A DNA stretch of 64,000 bases from Flaviflexus salsibiostraticola (GCF_003952265.1 NZ_CP034438.1:372001-436000), one strand, 5' to 3'. Counted from the stretch's first letter, positions 27,810 to 37,912 are shown. Program-made: numbers and translations. The notes: a model not told the origin generated them from the sequence alone.

Positions 27810-29696
27810 CTATTCCTCGAGCGTCGACAGGTCGCCTTCGTCCTGTCCGAGCGCCCTCGCTCGGAGCACTCTGCGCATGATCTTACCCGAGCGGGTCTTC
27901 GGTAGTTTCTCGACGAAGAGGATCTCGTCCGGTTTTGCGATGGGGGAGAGGTGCGCGGCGACGTGGGCCCGGAGCTCCTCGACGAGCTCGCGACTGCCCG
28001 TGAAGCCCTGGTTGAGGACGACATGCGCGAGGATCGACTGGCCCTTGACCTCGTGGGGAACCCCAATCGCCGCCGATTCGGAGACGGCGTGGTGGGAGTT
28101 GAGGGCTGCCTCAACCTCGGCCGTGCCGAGGCGGTGGCCGGAGACCATGATGACGTCATCGGTGCGCCCGATGATCCAGAAGTACCCGTCCTCGTCCCGC
28201 TTCGCCGCATCGCCCGTCATGTACCGACCCGGGTACTTCGACCAGTATGTCTCGACGAACCGATCGTCGTCCTTGTAGAGCGTGCGCGCCATGGCCGGCC
28301 ACGGGTTCTTCAGCACGAGGAAGCCCTCGGTGCCATCGGGCACCGGATTGCCGTCGCCATCGACGATCTCGGCCTCCTGGCCGAAGACCGGCCTGCCGGC
28401 CGATCCGGGCTTCTGCGGCATCGCCGGAACACCGGTGATCTGGAACATTCCCGTCTCCGTCTGCCACCACGTGTCCATGATCGGTGCGCGCCCGCCTCCG
28501 ACGACCTCGTGGAACCAGCGCCAGGCGGCCGGGTTGATCGGCTCGCCGACCGATCCGAGCAGCCGCAGCGAGGACAGATCGTGGCGGTTCACCCATGCGT
28601 CGCCGAACCGCATGAGAGACCGGATCGCGGTGGGGGCCGTGTAGAAAGTCGTGATGCCGTAGTGCTCGATAAGCTCCCACCAGCGGTCCGGGTGCGGGTA
28701 GGTGGGCCCGCCCTCGTACATGAGCGTCGTCGCACCCGCGAGCAGCGGGCCGTAGACGACGTAAGAGTGCCCGGTCACCCAGCCGGCATCGGCCGTGCAC
28801 CAGAACCGGTCCTCCTCACGGATGTCGAAGGTATACCGCAGGGTCGTGTACGTGCCGACCATGTACCCGCCATGGGTGTGGAGGATGGCCTTGGGCTTCC
28901 CGGTCGATCCGGATGTGTAGAGAATATAGAGGGGATGCTCGGCATCGACCTGCACAGTCGGGCACGCGCCGCGTGCGATCGGCAGCGACTCGAGGTCGTG
29001 ATACCAGTGGTCCCGAGTGGAGTCCATGTGGACCTCGGTGCCCGTCCGCCTGACGACGATGACGTTCTCAACTGTGGGGGAGAACCGCACCGCCTCATCG
29101 ACGATGTTCTTGAGCGGGAAGACGGATCCGTTGATCCAGGAGCCGTCGGCGGTGATGACGAGCTTCGACTCGGAATCGTCGATCCGCGAGGACAGGGCGT
29201 CGGCAGAGAAACCGGCGAAGACGACGGAATGGATGGCGCCGAGTTTCGCGCAGGCGAGCATGGCGAAGACCACTTCGGGGATCCTCGGCAGGTAGATCGT
29301 CACCCGATCGCCCTTCTCCACTCCCATGGCCCGCAGAATGTTCGCCATCTTGACGACCTCACGGTTGAGGGAGAAGTAGGAGAACGTCCGCGTCTCCTTA
29401 TTATCCTCCGACCGCCACAGGAGGGCGAGCTTGTTCTTCCGGGGGCCGGTGATGTGCCGGTCGACCGCGTTCGACACAATGTTCGTCTCACCGCCGACGA
29501 ACCACCGGTAGAACGGCTTCTCGGAGTCGTCGATGACCTGGTCCCAGGGCTTCGACCAGACGAGCTCCGATGCTCGGTCCGCCCAGTAGCCCTCGAGATC
29601 CTCGGCCGCGCTCCTCTCGAGCTCCTCCCAGTTCTCGGCCAGCGATCCGCGGACCGACTCGGGCGACGGATAGTAGATGTCTCGTTCGTTCTCCAT
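27810..29696 (-). CDS. acs: Acetyl-CoA synthetase
   Basis: A 628-residue AMP-forming acyl-CoA synthetase that activates acetate to acetyl-CoA. Adenylation motifs are ILYTSGSTGKPKAILHTHGG, DTWWQTETGMFQ and YMTGDAAKRDEDGYFWIIGR. The C-terminal KTRSGKIMRR holds the catalytic lysine that protein acetylation usually controls. The N-terminal YWADRASELVWSKPWDQV is typical of Acs. The ATG at 29696 has AGGAAGGGAG four bases upstream; the longer frame beyond it is unsupported. A dyad at 29722-29738 in the upstream gap may bind a regulator. Confidence 0.93.
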   Translation of the reverse strand: MENERDIYYPSPESVRGSLAENWEELERSAAEDLEGYWADRASELVWSKPWDQVIDDSEKPFYRWFVGGETNIVSNAVDRHITGPRKNKLALLWRSEDNKETRTFSYFSLNREVVKMANILRAMGVEKGDRVTIYLPRIPEVVFAMLACAKLGAIHSVVFAGFSADALSSRIDDSESKLVITADGSWINGSVFPLKNIVDEAVRFSPTVENVIVVRRTGTEVHMDSTRDHWYHDLESLPIARGACPTVQVDAEHPLYILYTSGSTGKPKAILHTHGGYMVGTYTTLRYTFDIREEDRFWCTADAGWVTGHSYVVYGPLLAGATTLMYEGGPTYPHPDRWWELIEHYGITTFYTAPTAIRSLMRFGDAWVNRHDLSSLRLLGSVGEPINPAAWRWFHEVVGGGRAPIMDTWWQTETGMFQITGVPAMPQKPGSAGRPVFGQEAEIVDGDGNPVPDGTEGFLVLKNPWPAMARTLYKDDDRFVETYWSKYPGRYMTGDAAKRDEDGYFWIIGRTDDVIMVSGHRLGTAEVEAALNSHHAVSESAAIGVPHEVKGQSILAHVVLNQGFTGSRELVEELRAHVAAHLSPIAKPDEILFVEKLPKTRSGKIMRRVLRARALGQDEGDLSTLEE

Positions 29697-30001
29697 TGAA
29701 CTCCCTTCCTCGTGTGGGCACCACAATGCCAGATTGTGTGACCTGAGTCTCCACGAGCTGCAGTGTCCTTGGTCGGCGGTCACTGAACCTCCAGGATTCG
29801 CAGCGTGCAGATGAACGGCCGCGCAGCTGCAGCATCCGCATGGACACGCGGCAGCGGCGCCCTCTGCCACAGGGCTGGTGAGGGCTTCGCCGGAGAACAG
29901 ATTGAGGTCCTCTCCCGGCGCGGAGGGGCAGGGCGGGCATGGGTATGATGTTGACCGTGCGCACCGCCGTATGTGCGCGCGCAATCGAATGGAGAATCAC
30001 T
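29697..30001. promoter_or_regulatory. Divergent acs/thrS intergenic region
   Basis: About 305 bases separate the two divergent starts and should contain both promoters. The clearest element is the dyad CACAAT-N5-ATTGTG (29722-29738), 26 bases before the acs start, a plausible operator. TATGAT at 29944-29949 could be a -10 for thrS, without a good -35. No T-box motif or coding frame with family likeness is seen. Confidence 0.35.
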
Positions 30002-32005
30002 GTGCCCACGCTCGTCATCGACGGATCGCCGCTCGAGATCGAAGGACCGCTGACCGGTCTCGCCCACTACCAGAAGCAGCGGAACATCGTCGCGCTGCGC
30101 ATCGACGGAGAGCTCAAGGACCTCGACACCGACCTGTCGACGCTGGCGCCGGACACGACCGTCGAGGGCGTCGACGTCGCCTCGCAGGACGGGCTCAACA
30201 TTCTCCGGCACTCAGCCACCCATGTCCTCGCCCAGGCGGTCCAGCAGATCAACCCGGACGTCAACCTCGGCATCGGCCCCTTCATCACCGACGGCTTCTA
30301 CTACGACTTCGGCAATATCGACCCCGTCACGCCCGATGATCTCAAGGCGATCGAGAAGATCATGAAGCAGATCGTCAAGGAGGGCCAGTCCTTCAGGCGC
30401 CGCGTCGTCACCGAGGAGGAGGCCCGCGAAGAGCTCGCCGACCAGCCGTACAAGCTCGAGCTGCTCGGCATTACAGGCAACGCCGAGGAGGCGGCCGAGG
30501 GCGCCTCGGTCGAGGTCGGCGGAGCCGAGCTCACGATCTATGACAACGTGCGGAGGAACGGCGAGGTCGCCTGGAAGGATCTCTGCCGCGGCCCCCACGT
30601 CCCGACGACGAAGCACCTCGGCAACGGCTTCGCCCTGACGCGGGCCTCCGCCGCCTACTGGCGCGGCGACCAGAAGAATGACGGTCTTCAGCGGATCTAC
30701 GGCACGGCGTGGCCGTCGAAGGATGAGCTCGTCGAGCACCAGAACCGGATCGCGGAGGCGCTCAAGCGCGACCACCGCCGGCTTGGGACGGAGCTCGACC
30801 TGTTCTCGTTCCCCGAGGAGATCGGTTCGGGCCTGCCCGTCTTCCACCCCAAGGGTGAGATGGTGCGGATGACCATGGAGGACTACTCCCGCAAGCGCCA
30901 CCTCGAGGCGGACTACTCCTTCGTCCACACCCCCCACATCACGAAGAAGAATCTCTTCGAGACCTCGAAGCACCTCGAGTGGTATGCGGACGGAATGTAC
31001 CCGCCCATGCACATGGACGAGGAGCGGGACGCCGATGGCAACATCACGAAGCAGGGGCAGGACTACTACCTCAAGCCGATGAACTGCCCGATGCACAACC
31101 TCATCTACCGCTCCCGCGGGCGCTCCTACCGCGAGCTGCCGCTGCGGCTCTTCGAGTTCGGCACCGTCTACCGCTACGAGAAGTCCGGCGTGGTCCACGG
31201 CCTCACCCGCTCCCGCGGGTTCACGCAGGACGATGCCCACATCTACACCACCCGGGAGCAGATGAAGGAGGAGCTCGCGAGCCTCCTCGGCTTCGTCCTC
31301 GACCTCCTGCGCGACTACGGGATGGACGACTTCTATCTCGAGCTGTCCACCCGGGACCCCGAGAAGTCGGTGGGCGATGAGCAGACGTGGGAGGAGGCGA
31401 CCCGCACCCTCGCCGAGGTCGCCCAGGAATCCGGCCTCGAACTCGTCGACGACCCAGGCGGGGCAGCCTTCTACGGCCCGAAGATCTCCGTCCAGGCGAA
31501 GGACGCCCTCGGCCGCACCTGGCAGCTGTCAACGATCCAGCTCGACTTCTTCGAGCCGGACCTGTTTGAGCTCGAGTACACGGCGCCCGATGGTTCCCGC
31601 CAGCGCCCCGTCATGATCCACCGTGCCCTCTTCGGCTCGATCGAGCGCTTCTTTGGCGTCCTCGTCGAGCACTACGGCGGCGCCTTCCCGGCGTGGCTCG
31701 CCCCCGTCCAGGTCACCTGCATCCCCGTCGCCGAGGCCTTCGAGGAGTACCTCGAGGGAGTGGCGGCGAAGCTGCGCGCCGAGGGGATCCGAGTCGAGAT
31801 CGATCGCTCCGATGACCGGTTCGGCAAGAAGATCCGCAATGCGGCCAAGGAGCGGGTGCCCTTCGTCCTCATCGCCGGCGGCGAGGACGCCGAGAACGAT
31901 GCCGTGTCCTTCCGGTTCCGGGATGGCACGCAGAACAACGGCGTCCCGATCGACGAGGCCGTGGCGGAGATCGTCCGCCAGGTCCGCGAGCGGGTCAACC
32001 AGTAG
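30002..32005 (+). CDS. thrS: Threonyl-tRNA synthetase
   Basis: A 667-residue class II synthetase. In order: TGS domain ([15 protein letters not shown]), the editing domain with [11 protein letters not shown] and the CRGPHVPTT zinc-like site, the catalytic core with motif 2 region [29 protein letters not shown] and the [12 protein letters not shown] segment, and an anticodon domain starting near [13 protein letters not shown]. The GTG at 30002 follows GGAG by eight bases and gives the family N-terminus. It is followed after 12 bases by the PIM lipid genes and may be in one transcript with them, as in many actinobacteria. Confidence 0.95.
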   Translation: MPTLVIDGSPLEIEGPLTGLAHYQKQRNIVALRIDGELKDLDTDLSTLAPDTTVEGVDVASQDGLNILRHSATHVLAQAVQQINPDVNLGIGPFITDGFYYDFGNIDPVTPDDLKAIEKIMKQIVKEGQSFRRRVVTEEEAREELADQPYKLELLGITGNAEEAAEGASVEVGGAELTIYDNVRRNGEVAWKDLCRGPHVPTTKHLGNGFALTRASAAYWRGDQKNDGLQRIYGTAWPSKDELVEHQNRIAEALKRDHRRLGTELDLFSFPEEIGSGLPVFHPKGEMVRMTMEDYSRKRHLEADYSFVHTPHITKKNLFETSKHLEWYADGMYPPMHMDEERDADGNITKQGQDYYLKPMNCPMHNLIYRSRGRSYRELPLRLFEFGTVYRYEKSGVVHGLTRSRGFTQDDAHIYTTREQMKEELASLLGFVLDLLRDYGMDDFYLELSTRDPEKSVGDEQTWEEATRTLAEVAQESGLELVDDPGGAAFYGPKISVQAKDALGRTWQLSTIQLDFFEPDLFELEYTAPDGSRQRPVMIHRALFGSIERFFGVLVEHYGGAFPAWLAPVQVTCIPVAEAFEEYLEGVAAKLRAEGIRVEIDRSDDRFGKKIRNAAKERVPFVLIAGGEDAENDAVSFRFRDGTQNNGVPIDEAVAEIVRQVRERVNQ

Positions 32006-32017
32006 CGGAGGAGATCC

Positions 32018-32641
32018 ATGCTCAGTCGCAGCGGGCGCCCGCTCGCCCAGATGCTGTTCGGCCCCCTCGCGAAGCTGTTCGTCCGGCTCGGCATCTCCGC
32101 CGACACCGTGACGGTCGTCGGCACGGTCCTCACCTGCGGCGTCGCGCTGTGGCTGATCCCGACCGACCACCTGACGGCGGCCGCGTGGACGATCTTCGCG
32201 GTCGTCATCTTCGACAACCTCGACGGTCAGATCGCACGCCTGACCGGGACGGAATCGAAGTGGGGCGCCTTCCTCGACTCGACGATGGACAGGTTCGCCG
32301 ATGGCGCGATCTTCCTCGCCGTCGCGGTCTGGGCGATCCTCCACGCCGATCCCGCCTATGGTGACTGGATCGCCCTCGGTGCGGTGACGGCCCTCCTCAT
32401 GGGCGCCGTCGTGCCGTACGCGAAGGCCCGAGCCGAGTCCCTCGGATACACGGCGAACGTCGGTCTCGCCGAGCGCGCCGACCGCCTCTTCGTCATTCTC
32501 CTCGCCGTGTTCCTCGTGGGCATGGAGTGGGGCGACTGGCTGCTGCTCGTCGCCACGTGGCTGCTCGTCGCGGCGGGCTTCTACACGGTGATCCAGCGGA
32601 TGGCGACCGTCCGGGCGCAGGCGAAGGGTGAGGCGCTGTAG
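32018..32641 (+). CDS. pgsA: Phosphatidylinositol phosphate synthase (CDP-alcohol phosphatidyltransferase)
   Basis: A 207-residue membrane enzyme with about six helices. The CDP-alcohol phosphotransferase motif is complete: D-N-L-D-G-Q-I-A-R, then G eight residues on in WGAFLDSTMDR (D-x2-D-G-x2-A-R-x8-G-x3-D-x3-D). In this context, directly before the PIM acyltransferase and PimA genes, it most likely joins CDP-diacylglycerol to inositol-1-phosphate, giving the actinobacterial PI precursor, rather than making PG phosphate. RBS GGAGGA is well placed. Confidence 0.88.
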   Translation: MLSRSGRPLAQMLFGPLAKLFVRLGISADTVTVVGTVLTCGVALWLIPTDHLTAAAWTIFAVVIFDNLDGQIARLTGTESKWGAFLDSTMDRFADGAIFLAVAVWAILHADPAYGDWIALGAVTALLMGAVVPYAKARAESLGYTANVGLAERADRLFVILLAVFLVGMEWGDWLLLVATWLLVAAGFYTVIQRMATVRAQAKGEAL

Positions 32642-33597
32642 TGGATTCCTATCGTCTGTTCGAGACCGCCCGCGCTTTCGTCGAGAAGGCCCCGGAGCCG
32701 GTCGGTCGGGCCGTGTTCGACGTCGTCGGCGTCGCCGCCGCGCTCGCCAACATCAAGGGCGTGCGCCAGCTCAAGCGGAACTATGCCCGCATCGATCCGA
32801 GCCTGAGCGGCGCGAGGCTCCAGGGCGCCGCCATCACCGGCATGCGGAACTACATGCGCTACTACTACGAGATGTTCCGTGCGCCGAGCATGCCCGATGA
32901 GCAGCTTGAGCACCGCGTCCGGATCGTCCCCGACGAGTACCTCCGGGCCGAGCTCGCGCGCGACTCCGTGCCCGCCGCCCTCATGCACACCGGCAACTGG
33001 GATCTCGCGGGTGCGTGGGCCGAGAAGTACCTCGCCCACGTCGTCACCGTCGCTGAGAAGCTCGGCGATCCTCGCATGGCGCAGGGGTTCATCGACTACC
33101 GGACGGGCCTCGGCATGTCGATCTACCTCGCCGAGCGGGGAACGAACGTCTTCGCCAGCCTCGTCGACGAGGCCGCCGAGCCCGTCCTTCTTCCCCTCCT
33201 CGCCGATCGGGATCTCACATCCTCGGGGGTGCCGACGCCGCTGTGCGGCCACGACCTCATGCTCGCCCCCGGGCCTGCACTGCTCGCCATCCGCACCGGC
33301 CGCCCCTTCGTGCCGCTCCTCATGCGCCACGTCAAGGTCTCCGGCGAGGAGCGCCGCAGGGCCGGCACCCGATGGGTCACCCACATCGACGCGCTCGACC
33401 CGATCGCCCCGGCGGTGGGTCCGGATGCGCCTCGGGCGGAGCAGGAGGCGGATGTCGCCCGCATGTGCCGGGAGTGGATGGATGCGGCGGGGCCGTGGAT
33501 GCGGGAGCATTATGTGCACTGGCACATGCTCCAGCGGGTCTTCGTCGAGGACCTGGACATGGGCCGAGTGAGAGCCCGCCAAGCGGACACGGTGTAG
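32641..33597 (+). CDS. Phosphatidylinositol mannoside acyltransferase (PatA-like)
   Basis: A 318-residue member of the LpxL/HtrB-like acyltransferase family. The catalytic motif is H-T-G-N-W-D (family H-x4-D/E) in AALMHTGNWDLAGAW. Mycobacterial PatA uses acyl-CoA to acylate the mannose of PIM at the inner face of the membrane. The GTG start shares its first base with the TAG stop of the preceding gene, and pimA follows after 15 bases, so the three form a PIM assembly unit. Confidence 0.88.
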   Translation: MDSYRLFETARAFVEKAPEPVGRAVFDVVGVAAALANIKGVRQLKRNYARIDPSLSGARLQGAAITGMRNYMRYYYEMFRAPSMPDEQLEHRVRIVPDEYLRAELARDSVPAALMHTGNWDLAGAWAEKYLAHVVTVAEKLGDPRMAQGFIDYRTGLGMSIYLAERGTNVFASLVDEAAEPVLLPLLADRDLTSSGVPTPLCGHDLMLAPGPALLAIRTGRPFVPLLMRHVKVSGEERRRAGTRWVTHIDALDPIAPAVGPDAPRAEQEADVARMCREWMDAAGPWMREHYVHWHMLQRVFVEDLDMGRVRARQADTV

Positions 33598-33612
33598 ACG
33601 AGTGGAGAACCA

Positions 33613-34749
33613 GTGAAGATCGGTATTGCCTGCCCCTACTCGTGGGATGTCCCCGGAGGCGTGCAGTTCCACATCCGGGACCTCGCCGAGGAGCTCATCG
33701 GGCGCGGCCACGAGGTGTCCGTCATCGCCCCGGCCGTCGAGGGCACCGAGCTGCCCGACTTCGTCGTCCCGACGGGGGCGGCCGTTCCCATCCCCTACAA
33801 CGGCTCGGTCGCCCGACTCGCCTTCGGCCCCCGCGTCAACCACCAGGTGCGCCGGTGGCTGGCGAAGGGGAACTTCGACGTCCTCCACGTCCACGAGCCC
33901 TTCGTGCCCTCGCTGGCGATGCTCGCGCTCATGAACGCCGAGTGCCCGGTCGTCGCCACCTTCCACACGGCCATGGACCGCTCGAAGTTCCTCTCAATCG
34001 CCTCACCCCTGCTCGTGCCCGTCCTTGAGAAGACGCGGGCCCGGATCGCCGTCTCCGAGGAGGCCCGCCGCACCGCGGTCGAGCACCTCGGCGGGGACGC
34101 CTACGTCATCCCCAACGGCGTCGACGTCAGCGCCTTCGAAGTCCCGGCCAAGGATCCCCGCTTCACGGGAACACCCGATAGCCCGACGATCGGCTTCCTC
34201 GGCCGGATCGACGAGCCCCGGAAGGGCCTGCCGATCCTCGCGGCCGCCGTCGCCCCCGTCCTCACGCAGTACCCGAACGCGCGGTTCTTCGTGGCCGGCC
34301 GGGGCGACAGCTCAAAGGCCCTCGAGATCCTCGGGGACGCCGCGAGTGCGGTCACGTTCCTCGGTTCTGTCACCGAGGAGGAGAAGGCCGCGATGCTGTC
34401 CTCCGTCGACATCTACGTCGCTCCCCAGACGGGTGGGGAGTCCTTCGGCATCGTCCTCGTCGAGGCGATGAGCTCCGGCTCCTTCGTCGTCGCCTCCGAC
34501 ATTCCCGCCTTCCAGGCTGTGCTCGAGCACGGGACGTACGGCGATCACTTCCGCAGCGAGGACTCCGATGATCTCGCCCGCGTCATCCTCACCGCGATCG
34601 CCGAGCCCGAGCGCCGGGCCCAGACGATCACCGATGCGGAGCGTGCGGCGTGGCGGTACGACTGGTCGACGGTCGCCTCCCAGATCCTGTCTGTCTATTC
34701 GATCGCGGTGAAGACCGCGGGCCACCGGGTCGCGGGGTGGGTCCGATGA
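33613..34749 (+). CDS. pimA: Phosphatidyl-myo-inositol mannosyltransferase
   Basis: A 378-residue GT4 (GT-B fold) enzyme that moves mannose from GDP-mannose to position 2 of phosphatidylinositol, the first step of PIM synthesis. Family features: CPYSWDVPGGVQFHIRDLAEEL, VLHVHEPFVPSLAM, TFHTAMDRSK, VIPNGVDVSAF, and the E-x7-E region GESFGIVLVEAMSSG. GTG start with GGAGAA upstream. The stop overlaps the next gene (ATGA). PIMs anchor lipoglycans in actinobacterial envelopes, one of the better taxonomic clues in this window. Confidence 0.93.
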   Translation: MKIGIACPYSWDVPGGVQFHIRDLAEELIGRGHEVSVIAPAVEGTELPDFVVPTGAAVPIPYNGSVARLAFGPRVNHQVRRWLAKGNFDVLHVHEPFVPSLAMLALMNAECPVVATFHTAMDRSKFLSIASPLLVPVLEKTRARIAVSEEARRTAVEHLGGDAYVIPNGVDVSAFEVPAKDPRFTGTPDSPTIGFLGRIDEPRKGLPILAAAVAPVLTQYPNARFFVAGRGDSSKALEILGDAASAVTFLGSVTEEEKAAMLSSVDIYVAPQTGGESFGIVLVEAMSSGSFVVASDIPAFQAVLEHGTYGDHFRSEDSDDLARVILTAIAEPERRAQTITDAERAAWRYDWSTVASQILSVYSIAVKTAGHRVAGWVR

Positions 34750-35312
34750 ACTGGGGAGCAGTCGCCCTCGCCGCCGCGGTCATCGTCATCCTCGCCGTCA
34801 TCTGGATCCTCAACGCGCGGCGCCTCGACCGGCTCCACCGCACCGTCATCCAATCCCGCCTCACCCTCAACGAGGCGCTCACCCAGCGCGCCCGCGCCTC
34901 TGCCGAGTTCGCTGCCAGCGGCGCCCTCGATGTCGCCGGCGCCATTCTCCTGGCGGATGCGGCGCAGCTCGCGCTGGCGGAGTCCCATCAGCCGATCGCG
35001 ACCGATGGGCTCGAAGCGGGTCCCGGCTATCGCCGGCCGGCACGGTCCTCCGACCGCCTCACGCTCGAGTCGAACCTGTCCCGCACACTCCGGCTCGTCC
35101 ACGATGGACTCGAGGATGATGAGCTGACCGAGGAGCAGAAAACGGCGCACGCCGTCCTCGAGGACACGCGGGAGAACGTCCGCCTCGCGCGCCGGTTCCA
35201 CAACGCGTTCGTCGATCAGGCACGGCGCCTGCGCGGCAATCCGTTTGTCCGCGCCGCCCGCATGGCGGGAGGGGCCCCCATGCCGCTCCCGGTCGACATG
35301 GACGACGAGTAG
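34746..35312 (+). CDS. LemA-like single-span membrane protein
   Basis: A 188-residue protein with one N-terminal membrane helix (about 5-24, VALAAAVIVILAVIWILNA) and a helical soluble region. The C-terminal pattern LEDTRENVRLARRFHNAFVDQARRLRGNPFVRAARM resembles the end of LemA proteins (where xARxxYNxxV and FP-xx-xA follow), but the N-terminal LemA repeats are weak, so the family call is tentative. It overlaps pimA by four bases and is followed two bases later by the PrsW gene. Function unknown. Confidence 0.55.
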   Translation: MNWGAVALAAAVIVILAVIWILNARRLDRLHRTVIQSRLTLNEALTQRARASAEFAASGALDVAGAILLADAAQLALAESHQPIATDGLEAGPGYRRPARSSDRLTLESNLSRTLRLVHDGLEDDELTEEQKTAHAVLEDTRENVRLARRFHNAFVDQARRLRGNPFVRAARMAGGAPMPLPVDMDDE

Positions 35313-35314
35313 CC

Positions 35315-36511
35315 ATGGCGGGGGACCTCCACCGTCCGGCCATCGACAGGCCGTGGGTACCCGCACCGAACCCGCGGGGCGTGCCGTCGACCGTGCCCTA
35401 TCGGCTTCCCCGGCGCCACTCGATCGGCTTCTACGTCATGGTCGCCGGCCTCGTCCTCCTCGGCGTCGCCGGCTTCATCGTCGTCCTGCCGCTGCTGACC
35501 GAATCGGCGGGCACGGGTGCGGCCGCACGGTCCGGGATCATCGCCCTCATCCCCGTCGTCGTCGTCACCGCCATCATCTGGTGGATCGACTCGTGGGAGC
35601 CCGAGCCGCACTGGATCATGATCGCCATGTTCCTCTGGGGCGGGGGAGTGGCCGTCGCGATCGCGGCCTGGCTCAACTCGGCCTGGGCCGAGTCCTTCTA
35701 TCTCGCGACGGGCAATGCGGCGAAGGCCAGCATCTGGGGCGCGGTCGTGTCGGCACCCCTCGTCGAGGAGGCGGCCAAGGGCCTCGGCGTCATCCTTGTC
35801 TTTGTGTTCTTCAAGAAGCACCTCAACGGCCCCCTTGACGGTATCGCCTACGGCGCGATGTCCGGCCTCGGCTTCGCCTTCACCGAGAACATCCTCTACT
35901 TCACCCGGTACTTCGACTACCTCCAAGAGATCGCGATCCTGCGGTTCTCCTCGCCGCTCCTCCACCCGCTGTGCACGGCCGTCATCGGGATGTTCCTCGG
36001 CTTCGCGGTGTATGCCCGCTCGCGGTGGGCGGCGCTGCCGCTCCTCGTGCCGGGCTACCTCATCGCCGCCGCCATCCACTTCATGCACAACGGGTGGGCG
36101 ACGATCGCGGGCTCACAGACGGACGGGTCGATGAGCTTCAACTACCTCGCCGTCCAGATCCCCTCCTACCTCGCGGCCGTCATCCTCGTCGTCTGGTTCC
36201 GCCGCGAGGAGTCCCTCATCATCGCCGAGCGTCTCGGTGAGTATCAGCGTGCCGGGTGGCTCGCCCCCTACGAGGTGGAGATGCTCGGCAGCCTCGAGGG
36301 CCGGAAACGCGCTCGTGATTGGGCGGCGAGCCGCGGCCCGCACGCGAAGGAGGCGATGAAGCGCTTCCAGCAGGAGGCCACGCACCTGGCGCTCAACCGC
36401 CAGCGCGCCGCCCTGCAGACGATCCCTGTCGCCGCTGCTCAGCGCGAAGAGGCGAAGACCTTGGCGACCATCGGCCAGGCGCGGGCCATTTTCATGACAG
36501 GAGTCCGGTGA
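35315..36511 (+). CDS. PrsW-family intramembrane metalloprotease
   Basis: A 398-residue polytopic protein (about eight helices, residues 38-295) of the PrsW/CAAX-protease superfamily. The motifs are present: LVEEAAKGLG (E-E), GFAFTENILYF (F-x-E-N), LLHPLCTAVIG (H) and HFMHNGW. PrsW in Bacillus cleaves an anti-sigma factor; the target here is unknown. A cytosolic, charged C-terminal part of about 100 residues is extra relative to the protease core. Its stop overlaps the NUDIX start (GTGA). Confidence 0.85.
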   Translation: MAGDLHRPAIDRPWVPAPNPRGVPSTVPYRLPRRHSIGFYVMVAGLVLLGVAGFIVVLPLLTESAGTGAAARSGIIALIPVVVVTAIIWWIDSWEPEPHWIMIAMFLWGGGVAVAIAAWLNSAWAESFYLATGNAAKASIWGAVVSAPLVEEAAKGLGVILVFVFFKKHLNGPLDGIAYGAMSGLGFAFTENILYFTRYFDYLQEIAILRFSSPLLHPLCTAVIGMFLGFAVYARSRWAALPLLVPGYLIAAAIHFMHNGWATIAGSQTDGSMSFNYLAVQIPSYLAAVILVVWFRREESLIIAERLGEYQRAGWLAPYEVEMLGSLEGRKRARDWAASRGPHAKEAMKRFQQEATHLALNRQRAALQTIPVAAAQREEAKTLATIGQARAIFMTGVR

Positions 36512-37053
36512 GCGGCGACGACGAGTGGACCCTGGGCCCCGACGGTCTCCTTGAGAGGACTGCGGCCCGCATTGTCATGTTCGATCCGTCGGGCCGGCTC
36601 TTCCTTCTGCGGGGCCACGACTCCGAGGATCCCGACCATACGTGGTGGTTCACGCCGGGCGGGGGCCTCGACGTCGGGGAGGACCCGCACGTGGGCGCGG
36701 CCCGAGAGCTGTTCGAGGAGACGGGTCTCGTCGTCGACCCCGGCCGCCTCGTCGGCCCGGTCCTCGAGCGAACCGCGGTCTTCCGCTTCACCTACCAGAA
36801 CCGGCGCCAGTTCGAGGAGTTCTTCCTCCTCCATGTCGACGAGCATGAGGCGCACGCGGTCGGCTCCTGGAACCAGGACAACCTGACCGAGCTCGAGCGC
36901 GATGTCCTCGACGAGGTCGCCTGGTGGACGGTCGACGAGATTGAACGGGCGCAGGGCAACGGCACCCACATCTACCCGATCGCGATCGCCCGCCTGGCAC
37001 GATCGTGGTGGGGCGGCTGGGATGGCACCCTGAGCCGCATCAACGAGCCGTGA
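36508..37053 (+). CDS. NUDIX hydrolase
   Basis: A 181-residue NUDIX protein. The Nudix box is intact: G-x5-E-x7-R-E-L-x-E-E-x-G-L in GGGLDVGEDPHVGAARELFEETGLV. The acidic residues bind the divalent metals used to split nucleoside diphosphate linkages. The substrate cannot be told. The GTG at 36508 overlaps the PrsW stop and starts the protein at SGDDEWTLGPDGLLERTAARIV; a longer frame lies within prsW. A NUDIX gene near pimA also occurs in mycobacteria, so the linkage may be conserved. Confidence 0.88.
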   Translation: MSGDDEWTLGPDGLLERTAARIVMFDPSGRLFLLRGHDSEDPDHTWWFTPGGGLDVGEDPHVGAARELFEETGLVVDPGRLVGPVLERTAVFRFTYQNRRQFEEFFLLHVDEHEAHAVGSWNQDNLTELERDVLDEVAWWTVDEIERAQGNGTHIYPIAIARLARSWWGGWDGTLSRINEP

Positions 37054-37159
37054 TCGGCTCGCCGCTGAGATCCACGAACAGAGCCGCAGATCGCGAGGCC
37101 CGGCGGCCCGCGCGCTACACTTGGTCGGTAGCACTATCTGTTGACAGGAGTACACACCC

Positions 37160-37912
37160 GTGTCTGGACATTCGAAATGGGCAACCACCAAGCATAAGAA
37201 GGCTGTCCTCGATGGCAGGCGCAGCAAGCTGTTCGCGCGCCTGATCAAGAACATCGAGGTGGCCGGGAGGACCGGCGGCCCCGATCCCGCCGGCAACCCG
37301 ACCCTGTACGACGCGATCCAGAAGGCGAAGAAGAACTCGGTCCCGGCCGACAACATCGATCGCGCCCTCAAGCGCGCCGCCGGCGAGGGCGAGGACGGGG
37401 TCCAGTACGAGTCGATCATGTACGAGGGCTACGCCGCTGGCGGCGTCGCCATCCTCATGGAGTGCCTGACCGACAACCGCAACCGCGCCGCGTCCGATGT
37501 GCGCGTCGCGCTGTCCCGCAACGGCGGCTCGCTCGCCGACCCGGGTTCGGTCTCCTACCTCTTCCACCGCAAGGGCGTTGTTGAGGTGACGAAGGCCGAG
37601 GGCGTGACCGAGGACGACATTCTCATGGCAGTCCTCGACGCGGGCGCCGACGAGGTCAATGACGAGGGCGAGTCCTTCGAGATCCTCTCCGACCCGAACG
37701 ACGTCGTCTCGGTCCGCACGGCCCTCCAGGAGGCCGGGTTCGACTACAACTCGGCCGAGGTCCAGTTCGTGCCGACGATGAAGGTCGAGGTCGACAAGGA
37801 GGGTGCCGAAAAGGTTCTCCGACTCATCGACGCGCTTGAAGACGTCGACGACATCCAGAACGTCTACTCGAACCTCGACATCCCGGATCACGTCGCCGCC
37901 GAGCTCGAGTGA
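37160..37912 (+). CDS. yebC: YebC/PmpR-family protein (TACO1)
   Basis: A 250-residue cytosolic protein of the YebC family, recognised by the N-terminal [20 protein letters not shown] and [37 protein letters not shown] and [22 protein letters not shown]. Members were described as transcription regulators and more recently as translation factors that relieve stalling. GTG start with GACAGGAG about ten bases upstream. It comes before ruvC here as in many bacteria. Confidence 0.94.
   Translation: MSGHSKWATTKHKKAVLDGRRSKLFARLIKNIEVAGRTGGPDPAGNPTLYDAIQKAKKNSVPADNIDRALKRAAGEGEDGVQYESIMYEGYAAGGVAILMECLTDNRNRAASDVRVALSRNGGSLADPGSVSYLFHRKGVVEVTKAEGVTEDDILMAVLDAGADEVNDEGESFEILSDPNDVVSVRTALQEAGFDYNSAEVQFVPTMKVEVDKEGAEKVLRLIDALEDVDDIQNVYSNLDIPDHVAAELE

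Noticed and set aside
29697..30001. Possible T-box leader for thrS
   Set aside because: I found no T-box consensus (TGGNACCGCG-like) or long specifier stem in the region, and T-boxes controlling thrS are not typical of actinobacteria.
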